From Hymenolepis diminuta (taxonomy: Eukaryota > Platyhelminthes > Cestoda > Cyclophyllidea > Hymenolepididae), in the NCBI GenBank assembly GCA_900708905.1, contig CAADRB010000014.1:2769822-2833821 (forward strand): a DNA stretch of 64,000 bases. The letters are read 5' to 3'. Position numbers and translations under genes: made by a program. Below the pieces are notes generated by a model, which was not told the origin of the DNA, made no database searches, and saw only the letters and a program-made list of their open reading frames with translations. Below, one piece after another: positions 47,346 to 59,184 of this stretch. The number at the start of each line of letters is the position of its first letter. Within the stretch, counting starts at the first letter, position 1.

Positions 47346-48943
47346 GCCAACCGCGTCGATTAAGTCTGGTTAATACAGAGGGTGGCAGAATTCAAGTTTC
47401 ACCAGGGTGTCTCTCTGACACCAAAGCTCGTTGGACAAATGGGCTAGGGAATTTTAGTTATTAGTTGTGCTTGCCATTTTTTATATCCTACATGAGATCT
47501 TTTAGACTCACTAGAAGGATAGACGTGATTGCGGAATGTCAACAAGAATATGATTACACATTAGTTCGATTTCCGAGTTCACTTACCCATTGCTGTAATA
47601 GACTCGTTTGTCTGATCATATCGTAAATATAAGTATTCCTTGGGGTTATCTACCACAATATTCTATCGACATCTATGAGTCATTGCCACACCATTGATTT
47701 TCTTTTTCACATTTCAGCTTATTCCCAATGTTGTATTTATGTACTGATCTAATGTGTCCTAATCTTTATGCAAATGCACGTGGCCTTTAATTCATTTGAT
47801 TTTTTGATCCTAATCGATGGCTACATCCGTTGGCCTTACCATCTGTCATTGAATCTGTTCAGTTTTCGTGATCTAAATGACCTCATTAGAACCCCACCTC
47901 CCATTTCATCACGTGTCCTTAAATGTCCTCAACTATGTCAACCTCTCATTTTACTTAACCGTAAACTAATAGCCTACAGAGTACCCACTAGATCCTAAAC
48001 GGTTGCATAGATGAATTATGTATTTCTATCATTCGGTGTTGCTAATGCAGTCAAATACACGACGCATCTTTTTTAACTTGATCCAACTTTAGTAGGAGTG
48101 CAATTAGCCATTATGATTTTGCGTAGTGTTTGACAGTTTTACTAATGTAATACTGTACATCACTTTAAGCTTAGAGACAAAAGACTATATGTAACGCTCA
48201 GGATTACCGAAATAGTTAGTTTATGGAGTATATATATATATATACGTGTGAAGAATGGAGTTCACTTTGGGATGACTGGGACGATAAATGGGATATCATG
48301 AAAGGTGTCAAGATCGATAGAAATTCACATATTAAATCGTTATATAAATGATTTGTTTATTTAATCAGGTAAGCGGATGAACAACCTTAAGGTCTTGGAA
48401 TTTGGAGCTTTCTCTTACTCATTAAAGAGCATTTCCTGGTATTTTTCAAAATGTCCATAAATTGTCTTCAAGTTTAAACGTTCTTCAATTAAGATATCAT
48501 TCCAAGTATTGACTCGAACATGTCTTGATTGAGAACAAAATATTAAAAAACTAGCGTTTGATTTATGCACCCAGAAATAGGGTATTTAACTTATTAATGT
48601 TAAAAGTCACACTAATAACTTGTATTCTATTTACTATTAAGGCACGAGTCTGAGTAAGTGGCGAAAGTGGGAGTAACGTTGCGTCAACTAGACCATACCA
48701 ATATACATCAAGATTGAGCAACATTTTTAACTTAACCATTGAATTCCGGCCTTAATCAAGAAGACACCTTAATTGTATCTTGTTTATAAGCATTCAAGCA
48801 CCCATCGTAAGATAGGACAACTTAGAATTAGTCATAAACAACCTTCAATACAGTTTAATTTAGATTATAGAAATTCTGGGTCTTGGAAATGAGTAAAGGA
48901 CTGGACCAAAATAGGCTCCCGTTTATTCATAGGTCACTTAGTG
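47346..48943. other. No gene recognised; (TA)n run
   Basis: AT-rich sequence with a (TA)8 dinucleotide run at 48,229-48,244. No other supported feature. Confidence 0.4.
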
Positions 48944-49180
48944 TTAAAAAATAGTTGCACTTTTTCCCTTGTTCAGAGCCGTTGTTATCGTGAAAATCCT
49001 GTATCCAGCTAATGCACTCTTTTCCAATTCACGCGACTTCACACACCAATTTGAAATTGGCGCACGGGCACTACGCGCGCAGTGCAGGCACACGCACGCA
49101 CGCATTCTTAGTAGTCGCCATTTCTGTTTTTGGCCCATTTCTTCCAGCCTAGGATTTTAGTGTGGGCGAGGATGTAGTAT
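48944..49180. promoter_or_regulatory. CpG-rich promoter-like cluster with inverted CCAAT palindrome
   Basis: GC-rich patch containing the palindrome CCAATTTGAAATTGG (49046-49060), GGCGCACGGGC, an alternating CGCGCGCAG stretch, CACGCACGCACGC and, on the minus strand, AGAAATGGCGACT, which resembles a YY1-type initiator element. It lies 2.5 kb upstream of the MPPED-like promoter and could be an upstream element or an alternative promoter. The ORFs on both strands here look incidental. Confidence 0.4.
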
Positions 49181-51120
49181 GACTCATCACTTCACGCGAT
49201 TTTACCTTATTATCCACTTTAGCCTCCTCGCTTAACCCTTTAGCCTTAATCTGGAGGAGCGTATTAAACTAGCTTTAGGCTACGCAGATGAAGTTCTCGC
49301 TCATATGTATTGCAAATTCATCTGTCTTCAAATGTTTCTCAAGAATTTACATTACAGATTCCTGGATCAAATCTCCTGTTTTACCGGTTAGGGTTTTGGT
49401 TTCATCAAGTCCGAAAGGAAAGAAACATTTTTAATCCAATCTTCCCACTTTTAATTAAACCGGATATTGAAAACATTAACAATAATGACCATACTCAATT
49501 GGGAAGAAAGTTATGAGAGCGTAATAGCATCTCTTCCTCAGCGTGCTCAATGCTTTTCTGATAAAGAACTTCTTTACACATAGCAGTATTTTTTACAACA
49601 TTGATCTTCATCTTGAATTGAACTGATTTTTCACCGAGCCCAGTCTACACGAGTCAGATTTTGTTTTCATTATCTTCATAGTCTTGTTATCTCTTACAAA
49701 TGCTATCTAAATACTTTATCATACTATGAAAAAAATTTAACTTTAAGTATTTATGATGTGAAAATTATACAGAAAAAGATTCTTTCTTCAAGGTTATTAT
49801 TAGGAAGTAAAGAAAGTTTATCGTATAATTCTATAACTCTGTGATGTACTCTTAGGGATGAGTAGTGATCAAAGGATTTAAGATGGTACTAAAGGTTCGC
49901 AATAAGGGATTATCTTATAAATTATGTTCGTGAGAAAGTAAAAAGTCAAAAATTTTCTGTTCATAGTTCCTTTTTACGGCAGAAAAAGCAAATTAAAGGA
50001 ATACAGAGATGAATAAACACTCATTCCTAACTTTTATAGTTCGAAATTTGCACTTTCTTCGGTTATCAGAAGACTAGAAATGATTAATAAAGTACGCGAT
50101 TTAAAAAACTGGAATACAGATCTTCATTCACGAAAAGTCGGCATGAGATTCAATTTTTAACTCACTGAACTATCATATGTATGCTTTGCTTGAACACGAA
50201 GTAATAAAACAAATAATAATAGTAACAGTAGACTTAAAGATGATCTGCCAACCGATAGACTCCTTTGTCCAGTGACGAGTGCTATAAGAATTGAATGAAC
50301 AAAAGGGTGGCTACAAAATCGTATTAAAGCTTGTAATCTAGATTTTCCGCATGAAGAACAGGGTGATAAAAAAGGGTCAAGTCTGATTTAACTTCACATT
50401 GAAAAAGTAGTTGACCCGATGACTTTGAGGCTCAGATGATTCCCAGACTCTCACATCTACTGCCTAACTACTTTCATTTAAAAGTGAACATACGTCTTTT
50501 TAGTGAACTTTCTCTTTCTGTGTATTTGGATGTTCCTCATGATGTGAATAAATTGATTGTAAGTAGGTAGCATTACAAAATTTTCTTCTGTATTATTGCT
50601 ATCACACGCAAAAAGACGTTTTTTGAATTTTCAATTAGCATATAAATTTGCATTTGCCCGATTAGTTAGACAGATTGATAATGAATCAAACATTTAAGAT
50701 TGTTGAACCTTTATTAAAGGAAATCATAATCTAACATACTTTTGAAGGAAGTGGAAGACTTTGAATAAACCTAGGATTCAGACCTTTTATTGACCAGATT
50801 TGTAAATGTTTGCAACTTGAGGCAAGATAATAGTCAACTCCAGATTTATCTTCCTGATGAGATTAAATATAAGGGTTGACTATTTACTATCATGGATACA
50901 ATGAAGAAAATAGTAATACTAATCCCGAGCCCATTTAGGAAAGTGCCTACCAACTATCATCTTGAGTTAAGAGTAGAGTAGTAGGGCATCATAGAGCCAT
51001 TATGGTGAGAAACTAATTCTGTCACTTTCTGTATTAGTCAGACTTAACATTTAAAAATAAATAATTTAATTTGAAGAAAAGAGAAGGTCGCATTTATTAA
51101 TCAAAACTGAATATACCATT
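49181..51120. other. No gene recognised
   Basis: AT-rich upstream flank of the MPPED-like gene. No exon or repeat supported. Confidence 0.4.
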
Positions 51121-51139
51121 CTAATAGATGTTAGAAAAA

Positions 51140-51590
51140 TCACGTGACAAATTTACAGAATTTGTTTCATTATAAAGAAGACCTTGCACCAAGGCAAGAG
51201 CGAGCGAAAGATAGCTCTGGCAACCACACATGCAAACGTACCACAACACACCGCACCAAAAGGTCACGTGATGGGTCGTCGTCGCCGCCACCACCACTAC
51301 CATCTCTAGACATTCGTGAACACGGGCACGGCCGCACACTAATATTCACGCTCTGGGCTCGTGTACACACGTACAGGCAAATGTCAGGTCTGTCACGTGG
51401 CTCTGGGTAGCTGTGATTGGCTCTTTCTTCTTATTGGTTGGCAGGGTCAATTCGCTAGACTCTTCAACCAATGGCTATTTGGCGCTACTCATCGCGTGCG
51501 CATGCGCAGCTGACAAATGCCGGTCGTATGGCGGTAATACTGCTTATATATGCGTCCATACACTCTGGCGGCTGGTTCACGAGCGCTTAA
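51140..51590 (+). promoter_or_regulatory. Promoter of the MPPED-like gene
   Basis: CpG-enriched island just upstream of the gene. It has three E-boxes (TCACGTGA at 51140-51147, CACGTG at 51265 and 51394), three CCAAT elements (ATTGG at 51416 and 51433, CCAAT at 51468), a perfect NRF-1-type palindrome TGCGCATGCGCA (51497-51508), an E2F-like TTTGGCGC and a TATA-like TTATATAT (51544-51551). Transcription would be expected to start near 51,575-51,585, leaving a leader of about 130 bases before the ATG. Confidence 0.65.
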
Positions 51591-51699
51591 TCTAATTTGC
51601 TACCTTCTCTACGCTTGTTCAATTGTAATCGACCTTGACTCTATCACTACTGCTACCTCCCAGTCAACTCAGCCTACTACTTTTATTTCTACCTGTGCG

Positions 51700-51717
51700 A
51701 TGGACATGTGCCGATGA
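51700..51717 (+). promoter_or_regulatory. Short upstream ORF overlapping the MPPED-like start codon
   Basis: ATG GAC ATG TGC CGA TGA terminates within the ATGA that contains the main ATG at 51714. Such an overlap could lower or regulate initiation at the main start. This is seen in sequence only; the effect is inferred. Confidence 0.4.
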
Positions 51718-52936
51718 TTTGTGTTTCTGATACAGATGATAATTATCCAATGGTGGCCTCTATCACAATTTCGAAGGAGACGGCTAAAGTACAACCTTCG
51801 ACAACCGATGCGCCGACAGTCGCTGTCGCTAGGGCTCAACGCAGTCGGCAATTTGTGCTCAAACGCGGATGTGTTTCCACACCTCAAAAGAAGACTTCAA
51901 CAATGAAATCTGCCCCATCAACATCCACCTACTCTTCCTCTCTCCCTACTAATTATCCTCGAAATAATCAAGCCTCTCCATCACTCTTCAACTACCAGAA
52001 TCTTAATGTTTATGTGGTGGGCAATGTCGGCCACCCAAAGGCTCAAATTGTTCGAGTTGTGCATATATCTGATACTAGAGGAGTGGGTGACTACTATGCT
52101 AACAGCTTGCCTAATGGGCATATTTTGATTCATTCTGGAGACTTTCTAGATGGTCCTCCTTTACGCCATCGAATACCCCTTCGATGGAGCCGTTTTCGGA
52201 AATCACAGATGGATGGAACATCCTCCCAAATTGGGGACTGCGCCTGGAAAGCGAAACTGCAGGAAATTGATGATTTCTTTCGGCGACAACCCCATCGCTA
52301 CAAGATTTTTGTTTCTGGATGTTGGGATTATCTCGGGCCTGATAGGCCTTCTCCGGAAGAAATTCAAAAGCATCTTCCTTCGGCAATTTACTTAGAAGAT
52401 TCTTCTTGTGAAATCCTTGGTCTTAAATTCTACGGAATTCCCTGGACTTCAGCGGATGATCTGCGACCGGAGGATGGGAAGTCCCACTTTACATCTTCCA
52501 CTGGAAATTCCAAGGTGAAATCAGTCATCTCTCAATGGCTTCTCCGACCATCTGAATCATGGTCTAGAAGTCGACGGCAATCGAAACGTCAACGTTGCCT
52601 TTCTGGATCAGTCGGGATTTCTCAAGAAAGTTCTTCAGCATGGCCTGCTTATCGAAGTACTGATAACAACAATGGAAGTGGTCCGAAAACTGGTGCCTCT
52701 GAATCCGAGTCCTCTTCTCTCTCAACTTCCTGTTCTTCCTCCTCTTCCACTTCGTCTTCAACGGCTTCCTCCACTTCAGCTGTCACCTCCTCGGATCTCT
52801 GTGATGGGTTTATCCTCCCCGACATTAAGGCAGTGGAAGAGAGGTACTCAAGGGTACCCTCGGATACCAATATTATCGTCTCCCACATGCCTGCTTGGCG
52901 ACCAGAACTCTATACTCATGTGGTGGAACGGATCCA
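51714..52936 (+). CDS. MPPED1/2-like metallophosphoesterase-fold protein, exon 1
   Basis: First exon (407 codons plus two bases) of a calcineurin-like phosphoesterase of the MPPED1/MPPED2 (UPF0046) family. The first in-frame ATG after the TGA at 51636 is at 51714. Residues 1-100 are a low-complexity leader. Family blocks follow: VRVVHISDTRGVGD (119-122 replaces SDTH), HILIHSGDF (D143), HRYKIFVSGCWDYLG (202-205 replaces GNHE), SAIYLEDSSCEILGLKFYGI then PWTS, and TNIIVSHMPAWRPEL (H391). A Ser-rich insertion of about 110 residues sits between the PWT block and the conserved DGFILPDIKAVEERY. The donor is ATCCA|GTAAGT. Human MPPED proteins are about 290-330 aa; this one is 665. The loss of the first His and of Asn-His in GNHE suggests weak or absent metal-dependent catalysis (inference). 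Confidence 0.9.
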
Positions 52937-55900
52937 GTAAGTTACTCTGAATTTAATTAACTTAATAATTTGTGTGTGATTCATTCCCTTACCCCTCTTT
53001 CGATGTTTTTTCCTTCTTCAAGTCCTCTCTTCCACTTTTTCCCCTGTTAGCGAAGGAGTAGATGACGAATCCTTAACATCACATGATTTCTAAAAGCTGG
53101 CACATTAACGGGCTGATATTTAGCGTTTCTGAATGCTAGTTTTTCTCCACAACGCTCATGTGATCGAGCTAGTATTATCCGGCACATTAAGCTTGCGGAT
53201 AATACAACTGCATATAATTAGGCACTTTTCCTTAAATTTCATCTAAGCAGAAATCGATATTCTGATCTATCTCTTGTTTTCATATTTGTTACGAAACACT
53301 TGTACTAGATTGATCTTATTTCTATTAGACGCTTACATCGTATCTCTTCATCCATCTTTTTATTACACCCGTTAATTGAGTGTTAATTTTGATCCTCCTT
53401 GCCTGTCTCATTTAATCGGCAATCGGTATAATTATCAACACGTGTTTTATATGATTAAACCTAAAATAATTTTTCTACAAATAAGGATTTACAGATTAGC
53501 TGCAGTATTAATTACCAATTTTGTTCTTTTGTGTTTATGAATAGAAAGTAAATTGTAAATTTGTCAAAATTAGAGTTAATACTTGGCAAGGCCATTTTAT
53601 CAAAGGTCAATTAATTTTTCGTACATATTATGGAGTGAAATATAAAAATAAACTTGCGTAAACTTGTTTATAGTAACCTTAACAATGTAGTGACATTTAA
53701 ATGTGCAATGCATTAGTACTTAGAGTAAACATGTGTTCTGGACTAGAGTTTAGTAATGATCCTTTGACATAAACTTAGAAATGGCGTTTTGCAAGTCACA
53801 TTAATTTCCTGCGGAATTTTTGAATAAAAAAAACGGTGATTTAATAATTCCCAATCCCAACATTCACAAATGGCATCTTGAAGCCTCTCCGATTACTACC
53901 ACCCATTTTTGGCATATATTACTCACTACGATTGGGTGTGTACCAACAGCGTATGATCTCGTAGTCTCTAATTTAATAGACGGACACCATGTTGCCAGGC
54001 CACGTGACACAAAGAGATGACAGTATATTTGTTTTAATTACTAGAGTTAGAATTAAGCGTCTGTGATTCCTAATGTCAGCTTTTTATCACTTCATATGAC
54101 AGAATTGCGAGAAAAGTTGACCAAATCGTGCTTTATTTTCTCCGTATCACTCCAGAATATATACCCCCTTGAAATAAAATAATTAAAGTCTGATTAACGA
54201 CTAAAGTGCATCAACTTATTTACGTAATTCTATAAATAACACTAGCACAATTCGCAGTTAAGTATAGGTCTACTGTTCAATTCTCCAAACCACTAACCGG
54301 AATTCGAAAATTACTCTAAGCATTGTTTTAAATTTCTTATTGCTTAACTGCCATACAAAGGAGAAAAGATAACCTTTCCGTTTTTATCGCATAACTGATC
54401 AACGACATATGGCTCTCGAATAAAAGAGAGTTCCAATTATAACATTGCAGAACTGCACTGTTGTTAAAAAATGCAAAAGGACCTACTCGCTTTATTAATT
54501 TTTTTAATTCTCAGCACACCCTTTTCGTCTATAAAGGTGCCTTCAATAACCAGACGTCTTACTCTCTCTATTTTATTACTCATTCGAATGTCAACACAAA
54601 AAGAATGACATCATAGTACAATAGTGAAAAATCATACTAACAGAGTAGTAGGGAGTGATTTGTGTCAATATTTTAACAGTTCTTGGTTAGTTAATAGGAA
54701 TTGAAAAGGGAATTTCGAAAATATCGTTATTTAAATGAAAAATTATTTCCAGGGCTGCTATACAATGTAATGGTCAGAGTATGCGAATGTATAGCTTTAA
54801 TATATCAGAGGTGAAGGAATAGGTGGGAAATTCGTACATGAAGTTGGGGGTCCGCCTTCAAATATTGTTAATTACTTATCTCAGATTAGAGAATAAGTAT
54901 CAGACTATTCAGAATTGAATGAATGTGCCTCTTCTACAAAATCTCTCATGAATTTAATTATCTTTTAATATGCCCACTCTGGTAAATGATTCGACTATTT
55001 TCATTTATAAAGTCTGATTGATTGGAGAAATGATCACTTCATGTTTCTTATTAAAAATTCTCTTTGGATGAACAGATGTATAGTTTTCGTCTTTTACTTT
55101 CACCAAAGAAGAAATGGAGAATATTTCCTTTGAAGGTGACCGCTTCCGTAGTTGTTCCGTTTGTGTTGTACTTTAATCGATTTTGAATGAATCCGAATGA
55201 AATCCTAGAAAAACAGATTGTTTTCAGATGTAGGCAAAGTACACGAATATAGTTAAACATGAAAAAAATCGTGGAGGTTTTAATACTACGTTTTTATGCT
55301 AAAGGTCTTTTCAAGTAGTAGGAAAGTGGATTGTCCATCACTTGACGTTTTGTATGACCGATTTTGTTCAACGTTATTAATTATCTATAGAAAAATACAT
55401 GATTTCGGAAGTTCGTAAGGTATATTATTTTCACTACTTAGTCTATAATTTTATTCATTCACCTCAACCTCATTTTTAAATAATGAGAAATTAGGGTGAG
55501 ATAAAAGAATGATTATAATAAATGATAAAATGTTGAATCAGTGAAGAAAATTTAATTGAAGGGGAATTATCCATTTGAGAAATTTGTATGCGATTATCCA
55601 TGCAAATTCACTTACCAAACTTAAGAACTTGACGATAGTGTATTTTAACTGTTAAAAGCAAATTTCTAGAGGGGGTGTAGCAATATTGGAATATTCCGTT
55701 CTTCAAAAATCTGAAATTTCTGGAGCTAGGCTAGGCCCTTATTATTCGGTCTTCATTCCCATTTATTTTACTATTTACTTATTTATTTCAAATATTTCTG
55801 AGGTCACTCGGTTCGGTTTGAGTTTAATTTAAAGTGGTTGCCAAATTTTAAGAGGACAAAAATTTAAATTCGGACATATATATTCTTAAATAAAGTTCTT

Positions 55901-57187
55901 CATAGACCGGTTATAGTGCATTTCAAATTGAGGATTAGCGACATAAGATCAGTAAATGAATGCGCAAATTTCACTAGGTGTTGACTGATTAATCATGTTC
56001 AACTTACACCGAATAATTTATTAAAGATCCACAGTAACTTGATAAACAGTCAAGTTTAATGTATATCATAATTTGAATTAAATTATTTTCCCCGGAAGAC
56101 GCCAGTATAAGGCATTGCAACAGCCTCGCACCTGATTAAAAAACTGTTTGTGTTTTTATTCAGTGGATCCAGGTTTCCCTTATAAGATCCCAGTAATCTT
56201 TCCCAGTTTTATTTTCAGATAACTGGATGAATAAATACCATTTATTTGTGATGAAATGAGGTAAAGGAGACGTAAATTTATTCGATCAAATTCATGTGGA
56301 TCAACATATTTTGCTCTAATCCTCTACTGTAAATTTTACGTCCATTTGATCCATTCAACAAACCGGTACCGGAGGTGAATTTGAGGGTGAATTAGGCGTA
56401 TCATCCCAATTTTACGATTTAAAATGTACATGTTTGGCAGCAACATTATAACAAACTTCTTCCTTTTTATACATCCTTTGCACATGTCCTCCGTTTCTAT
56501 TATTTGCATCGTCAGACTTAAATATTAGAATGTTAGGGACAAGAGTTTAAATAAATTAGAATGCCATTTACTTCACATAAAAATGAAAATATTTTTTGAA
56601 TTTTTCTACTTTATGGGTGTATTAAAAAAACTCGATCCGTGTTGATATTTAAGTAGTTTAGTTGTTTACGAGACAATGAAACTGAGTTGTGATTGATTAT
56701 TTCAAGGTTAATTCAATTATTTGTTTGAATGCATAGGCAAATGGGTGAAACTAAAAGAAAGTTTAAATATTAAAGTTCGAATTATTTCACAGATGATAGC
56801 GGAAATTAAGATGAATTGCCAAACCCTGCAAGTGTCTAGACTTCACGCTAGACAAATGCCGATAAACACACAACCATTAGTATGTAAAATCTGTACATCG
56901 AGAGCTGCGATCACGTGAAGACTAGTCGTCATAGTCCCAAAACACCCATTGTTGCTCTTCCAATGTGTTTTCCCATTTCTGCCCCTTTTTGCCCAGCCAA
57001 CAGTCATTCGCTCTATCTCTGTCGTACACACGTTTGCGCCTCCGTACGGCCATGCTACTCACGAACTATCTCACGTAATCTCCAATTTCCCCAGCTTAAT
57101 TTTCATGGCACGCTTGTCTAATAATATGTGTGCGCTTGTCTCTTGCCTGACAATTAAGTCAGTCTTTTCATTCATTTGTATTTTCAG
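52937..57187 (+). other. 4.25-kb intron of the MPPED-like gene
   Basis: Boundaries are GTAAGT (52937) and TTGTATTTTCAG (ending 57187). The intron is mostly AT-rich, with CACGTG boxes at about 54,001 and 56,911 and a GC-richer stretch at 56,930-57,120 just before exon 2 that might act as an intronic regulatory element. No nested gene recognised. Confidence 0.85.
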
Positions 57188-57962
57188 ACCCTACCTTCAC
57201 CTTTGCGGTCACGACTTTACCGGTTATGGGGTGACTTGGCGTCGAGGAGTAGTATTCAGCAATGCTGCAGTCCAACTCACCTCAACTTATCCTCGGGTGA
57301 TGCCCTATTACCCATTTCCACGACGGCGGAAAGCCTACTCCTCCACATTTTCCAGTGCAGGAGGAATAGGTGGAAACAGTGGAGGCAGTGGTGACGATAA
57401 GAGAACTCAGGATCTTTTTGCCGGCACTTCTGCGCCTTCCAAAGTTGCAGAACCTAATGGAAGCCTTGGCGTACCTGGAGGTGTTACTACCCTTCCACCT
57501 CACATTCCTCGATTTACTGATGTCGGTGTTCGACCACGACGTTGGAGGCGACGATTATCCAGCATTCTCGGTCGACTATCTCTCCTACTGAGCACCCATT
57601 CCTTCACAGAAGGTCCATTACGATCATCTGCGTATTATGGTGGACGAGGTCTCGGTTGTATTCAACCAACTCCCAGCTCTGTAGCTGCTCAACGATCTGG
57701 AGATGGGGACTTTGTGATAGATCCTACCCTCAGCGTTTTCAGTAATGAAACAGCAACAAGAAGTAGAAGTGGTTATGTAGGAAAGAGGAATCCTCTTGTC
57801 TTTGATGTATATGTGGTAATAGAGGAAGGTGTAAATGATCGTGAAGTACTTCCACATTACTCCCAGAAAAATTCCTCCACATCTGATCTTCAAGAAAATT
57901 CTCTTCCTCTAGAGCCTTCTCCTCAGTTAGCGCAGAAGAACATTTCTTGTTGTTTGCAGTAA
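57188..57962 (+). CDS. MPPED1/2-like metallophosphoesterase-fold protein, exon 2
   Basis: Completes the split Gln codon and reads ERIQPYLHLCGHDFTGYGVT, which aligns with the MPPED2 block RPKLHVFGGIHEGYGIMTDG, then RRGVVFSNAAVQ (family YINASTC). In MPPED2 the usual GHxH is already GGIH; here it is GHDF, so the order is reversed and the second His is lost. A low-complexity stretch of about 170 residues (Gly/Ser/Arg-rich) separates this from a late NPLVFDVYVV block equivalent to the family's PPIIFDLP terminus. The stop is at 57960-57962, giving a 665-residue protein. No signal peptide or membrane segment is visible, so it is probably cytosolic. Confidence 0.9.
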
Positions 57963-58440
57963 AATCACTCGGTCTCTTTCCATTTCTTGTTTAAAACCTT
58001 AATTGTGCATTTAACAGTGAATTTGACTATATCTATCAATCTCTTTCACTCAGAGCCTCTCTCCTACTCAACATAATCATTCTGATGTCCTCTTCTTTTT
58101 CATATTCTTGCTTCACGTACAGATAGCCCTTTCTTGCCTCTTCTTATTCTTACTACAGGGTCTTGTTCCAATGTGCAGAAAGCTGAAACAAAACAGGCAA
58201 ACTAGATTTTGTGACAAAACTATTCTCTCATATTCCCTTCCTCTGCTCTTCTCTTATCTTCTGTTAACTCAAATATGCATTCAAATCATCATTATCATCA
58301 TCAGCGACAAATATTACTGTTTTCTTATTATCATCATCTTCATAATCGTTTACAAAAGGGATGACGAACTCTGTCGACAGGGATTTTCTTATTGCAGTAT
58401 TATATGCTCCACACACTTATGAAACAAAATAATTAAATTT

Positions 58441-58446
58441 AATAAA
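58441..58446 (+). terminator. Poly(A) signal of the MPPED-like gene
   Basis: AATAAA about 480 bases after the stop codon, followed by a T/GT-rich region (TTTTTCTATTG, TTTGTTTGTTGTTG). It is the first canonical signal downstream of the coding end. Confidence 0.6.
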
Positions 58447-58465
58447 ATATTTTTCTATTGTAATT

Positions 58466-58929
58466 TCCATGAATTTGTTTGTTGTTGAAAAGAAATTCAA
58501 GTGGGGATTTATTCAAAATATTCGCACTTTAAGGGGTAGAAGATTGTAATGCATTCATCGTGGTTTTGTTTTCCAAAGTGATAATATCCGTTCACATAAA
58601 GAGAAAAGTAACTCGCTATAGTGATTTCCACGCATTCAATAACATGGAAAGTTATCGGCACATTATTTTATCAAGACCATTGAATCAAAATTTCCTATCA
58701 GTAATGGAACTTGGATAGCATTCAACATAAAAGTTACAGAGGAAAGAGAAACTGATTCTGAAATTAGAAGACTTCGTTTCTGAAACCGATGATTTATGCA
58801 TAGCCCAAGATGGGACTGGCGCATCTTTGCCCATCAGATCTTCATGGCTTGAGCATCTGGGAGTGTTCTGTTTTCTTAAAGCTTATCTATGGAGGTGTCT
58901 AGGTGAGTTACAACATTGATTCTAAAGTA
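58466..58929. other. No feature recognised
   Basis: Downstream flank of the MPPED-like gene. Nothing supported. Confidence 0.4.
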
Positions 58930-59184
58930 CTAAGGTTTATATTTCTCGGATAATGGAAGAAGGACTACACACCAGTTTACTAAGTTCCGCAGATTAGGTG
59001 GTAGTACCACTTCCATTTCTGGATTTGCAGAGCTTTTAGCTAACAGAAGCTGTGATTTGTAACTTGAAATTTTTCTCTGAATTGTATTACTCATAATAAA
59101 ATTCGGATAATATTTATTTGAATGGTGATGGATCGTTAACAAATCATGGCCCAAGTCTATGCAATTTCCACTTATAGATGTCAC
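58930..59184 (-). CDS. Coding-like minus-strand ORF, unrecognised
   Basis: Open for 84 codons, ending TAG at 58930-58932. It reads NTIQRKISSYKSQLLLAKSS, ANPEMEVVLPPNLRNLVNW, CVVLLPLSEKYKP. Amphipathic and proline segments with few rare residues look like protein. There is no ATG at the left end of the frame except at internal Met codons (MSNTIQRK), so it may be a terminal exon, with an acceptor near ACATCTATAAG, or a pseudogene fragment. It is convergent with the MPPED-like gene. Family not recognised. Confidence 0.35.
   Translation of the reverse strand: MTSISGNCIDLGHDLLTIHHHSNKYYPNFIMSNTIQRKISSYKSQLLLAKSSANPEMEVVLPPNLRNLVNWCVVLLPLSEKYKP

Noticed and set aside
51144..51410. ORFs on both strands in the MPPED-like promoter
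   Set aside because: CpG-rich regulatory sequence with E-boxes and repeats; no coding conservation pattern.
52649..52888. Acidic Glu-rich minus-strand ORF
   Set aside because: Antisense of the Ser-rich stretch of MPPED-like exon 1.
56949..57187. ORF extending exon 2 upstream of 57,188
   Set aside because: The acceptor TTTTCAG at 57,187 and exact family alignment across the junction show this part is intronic.
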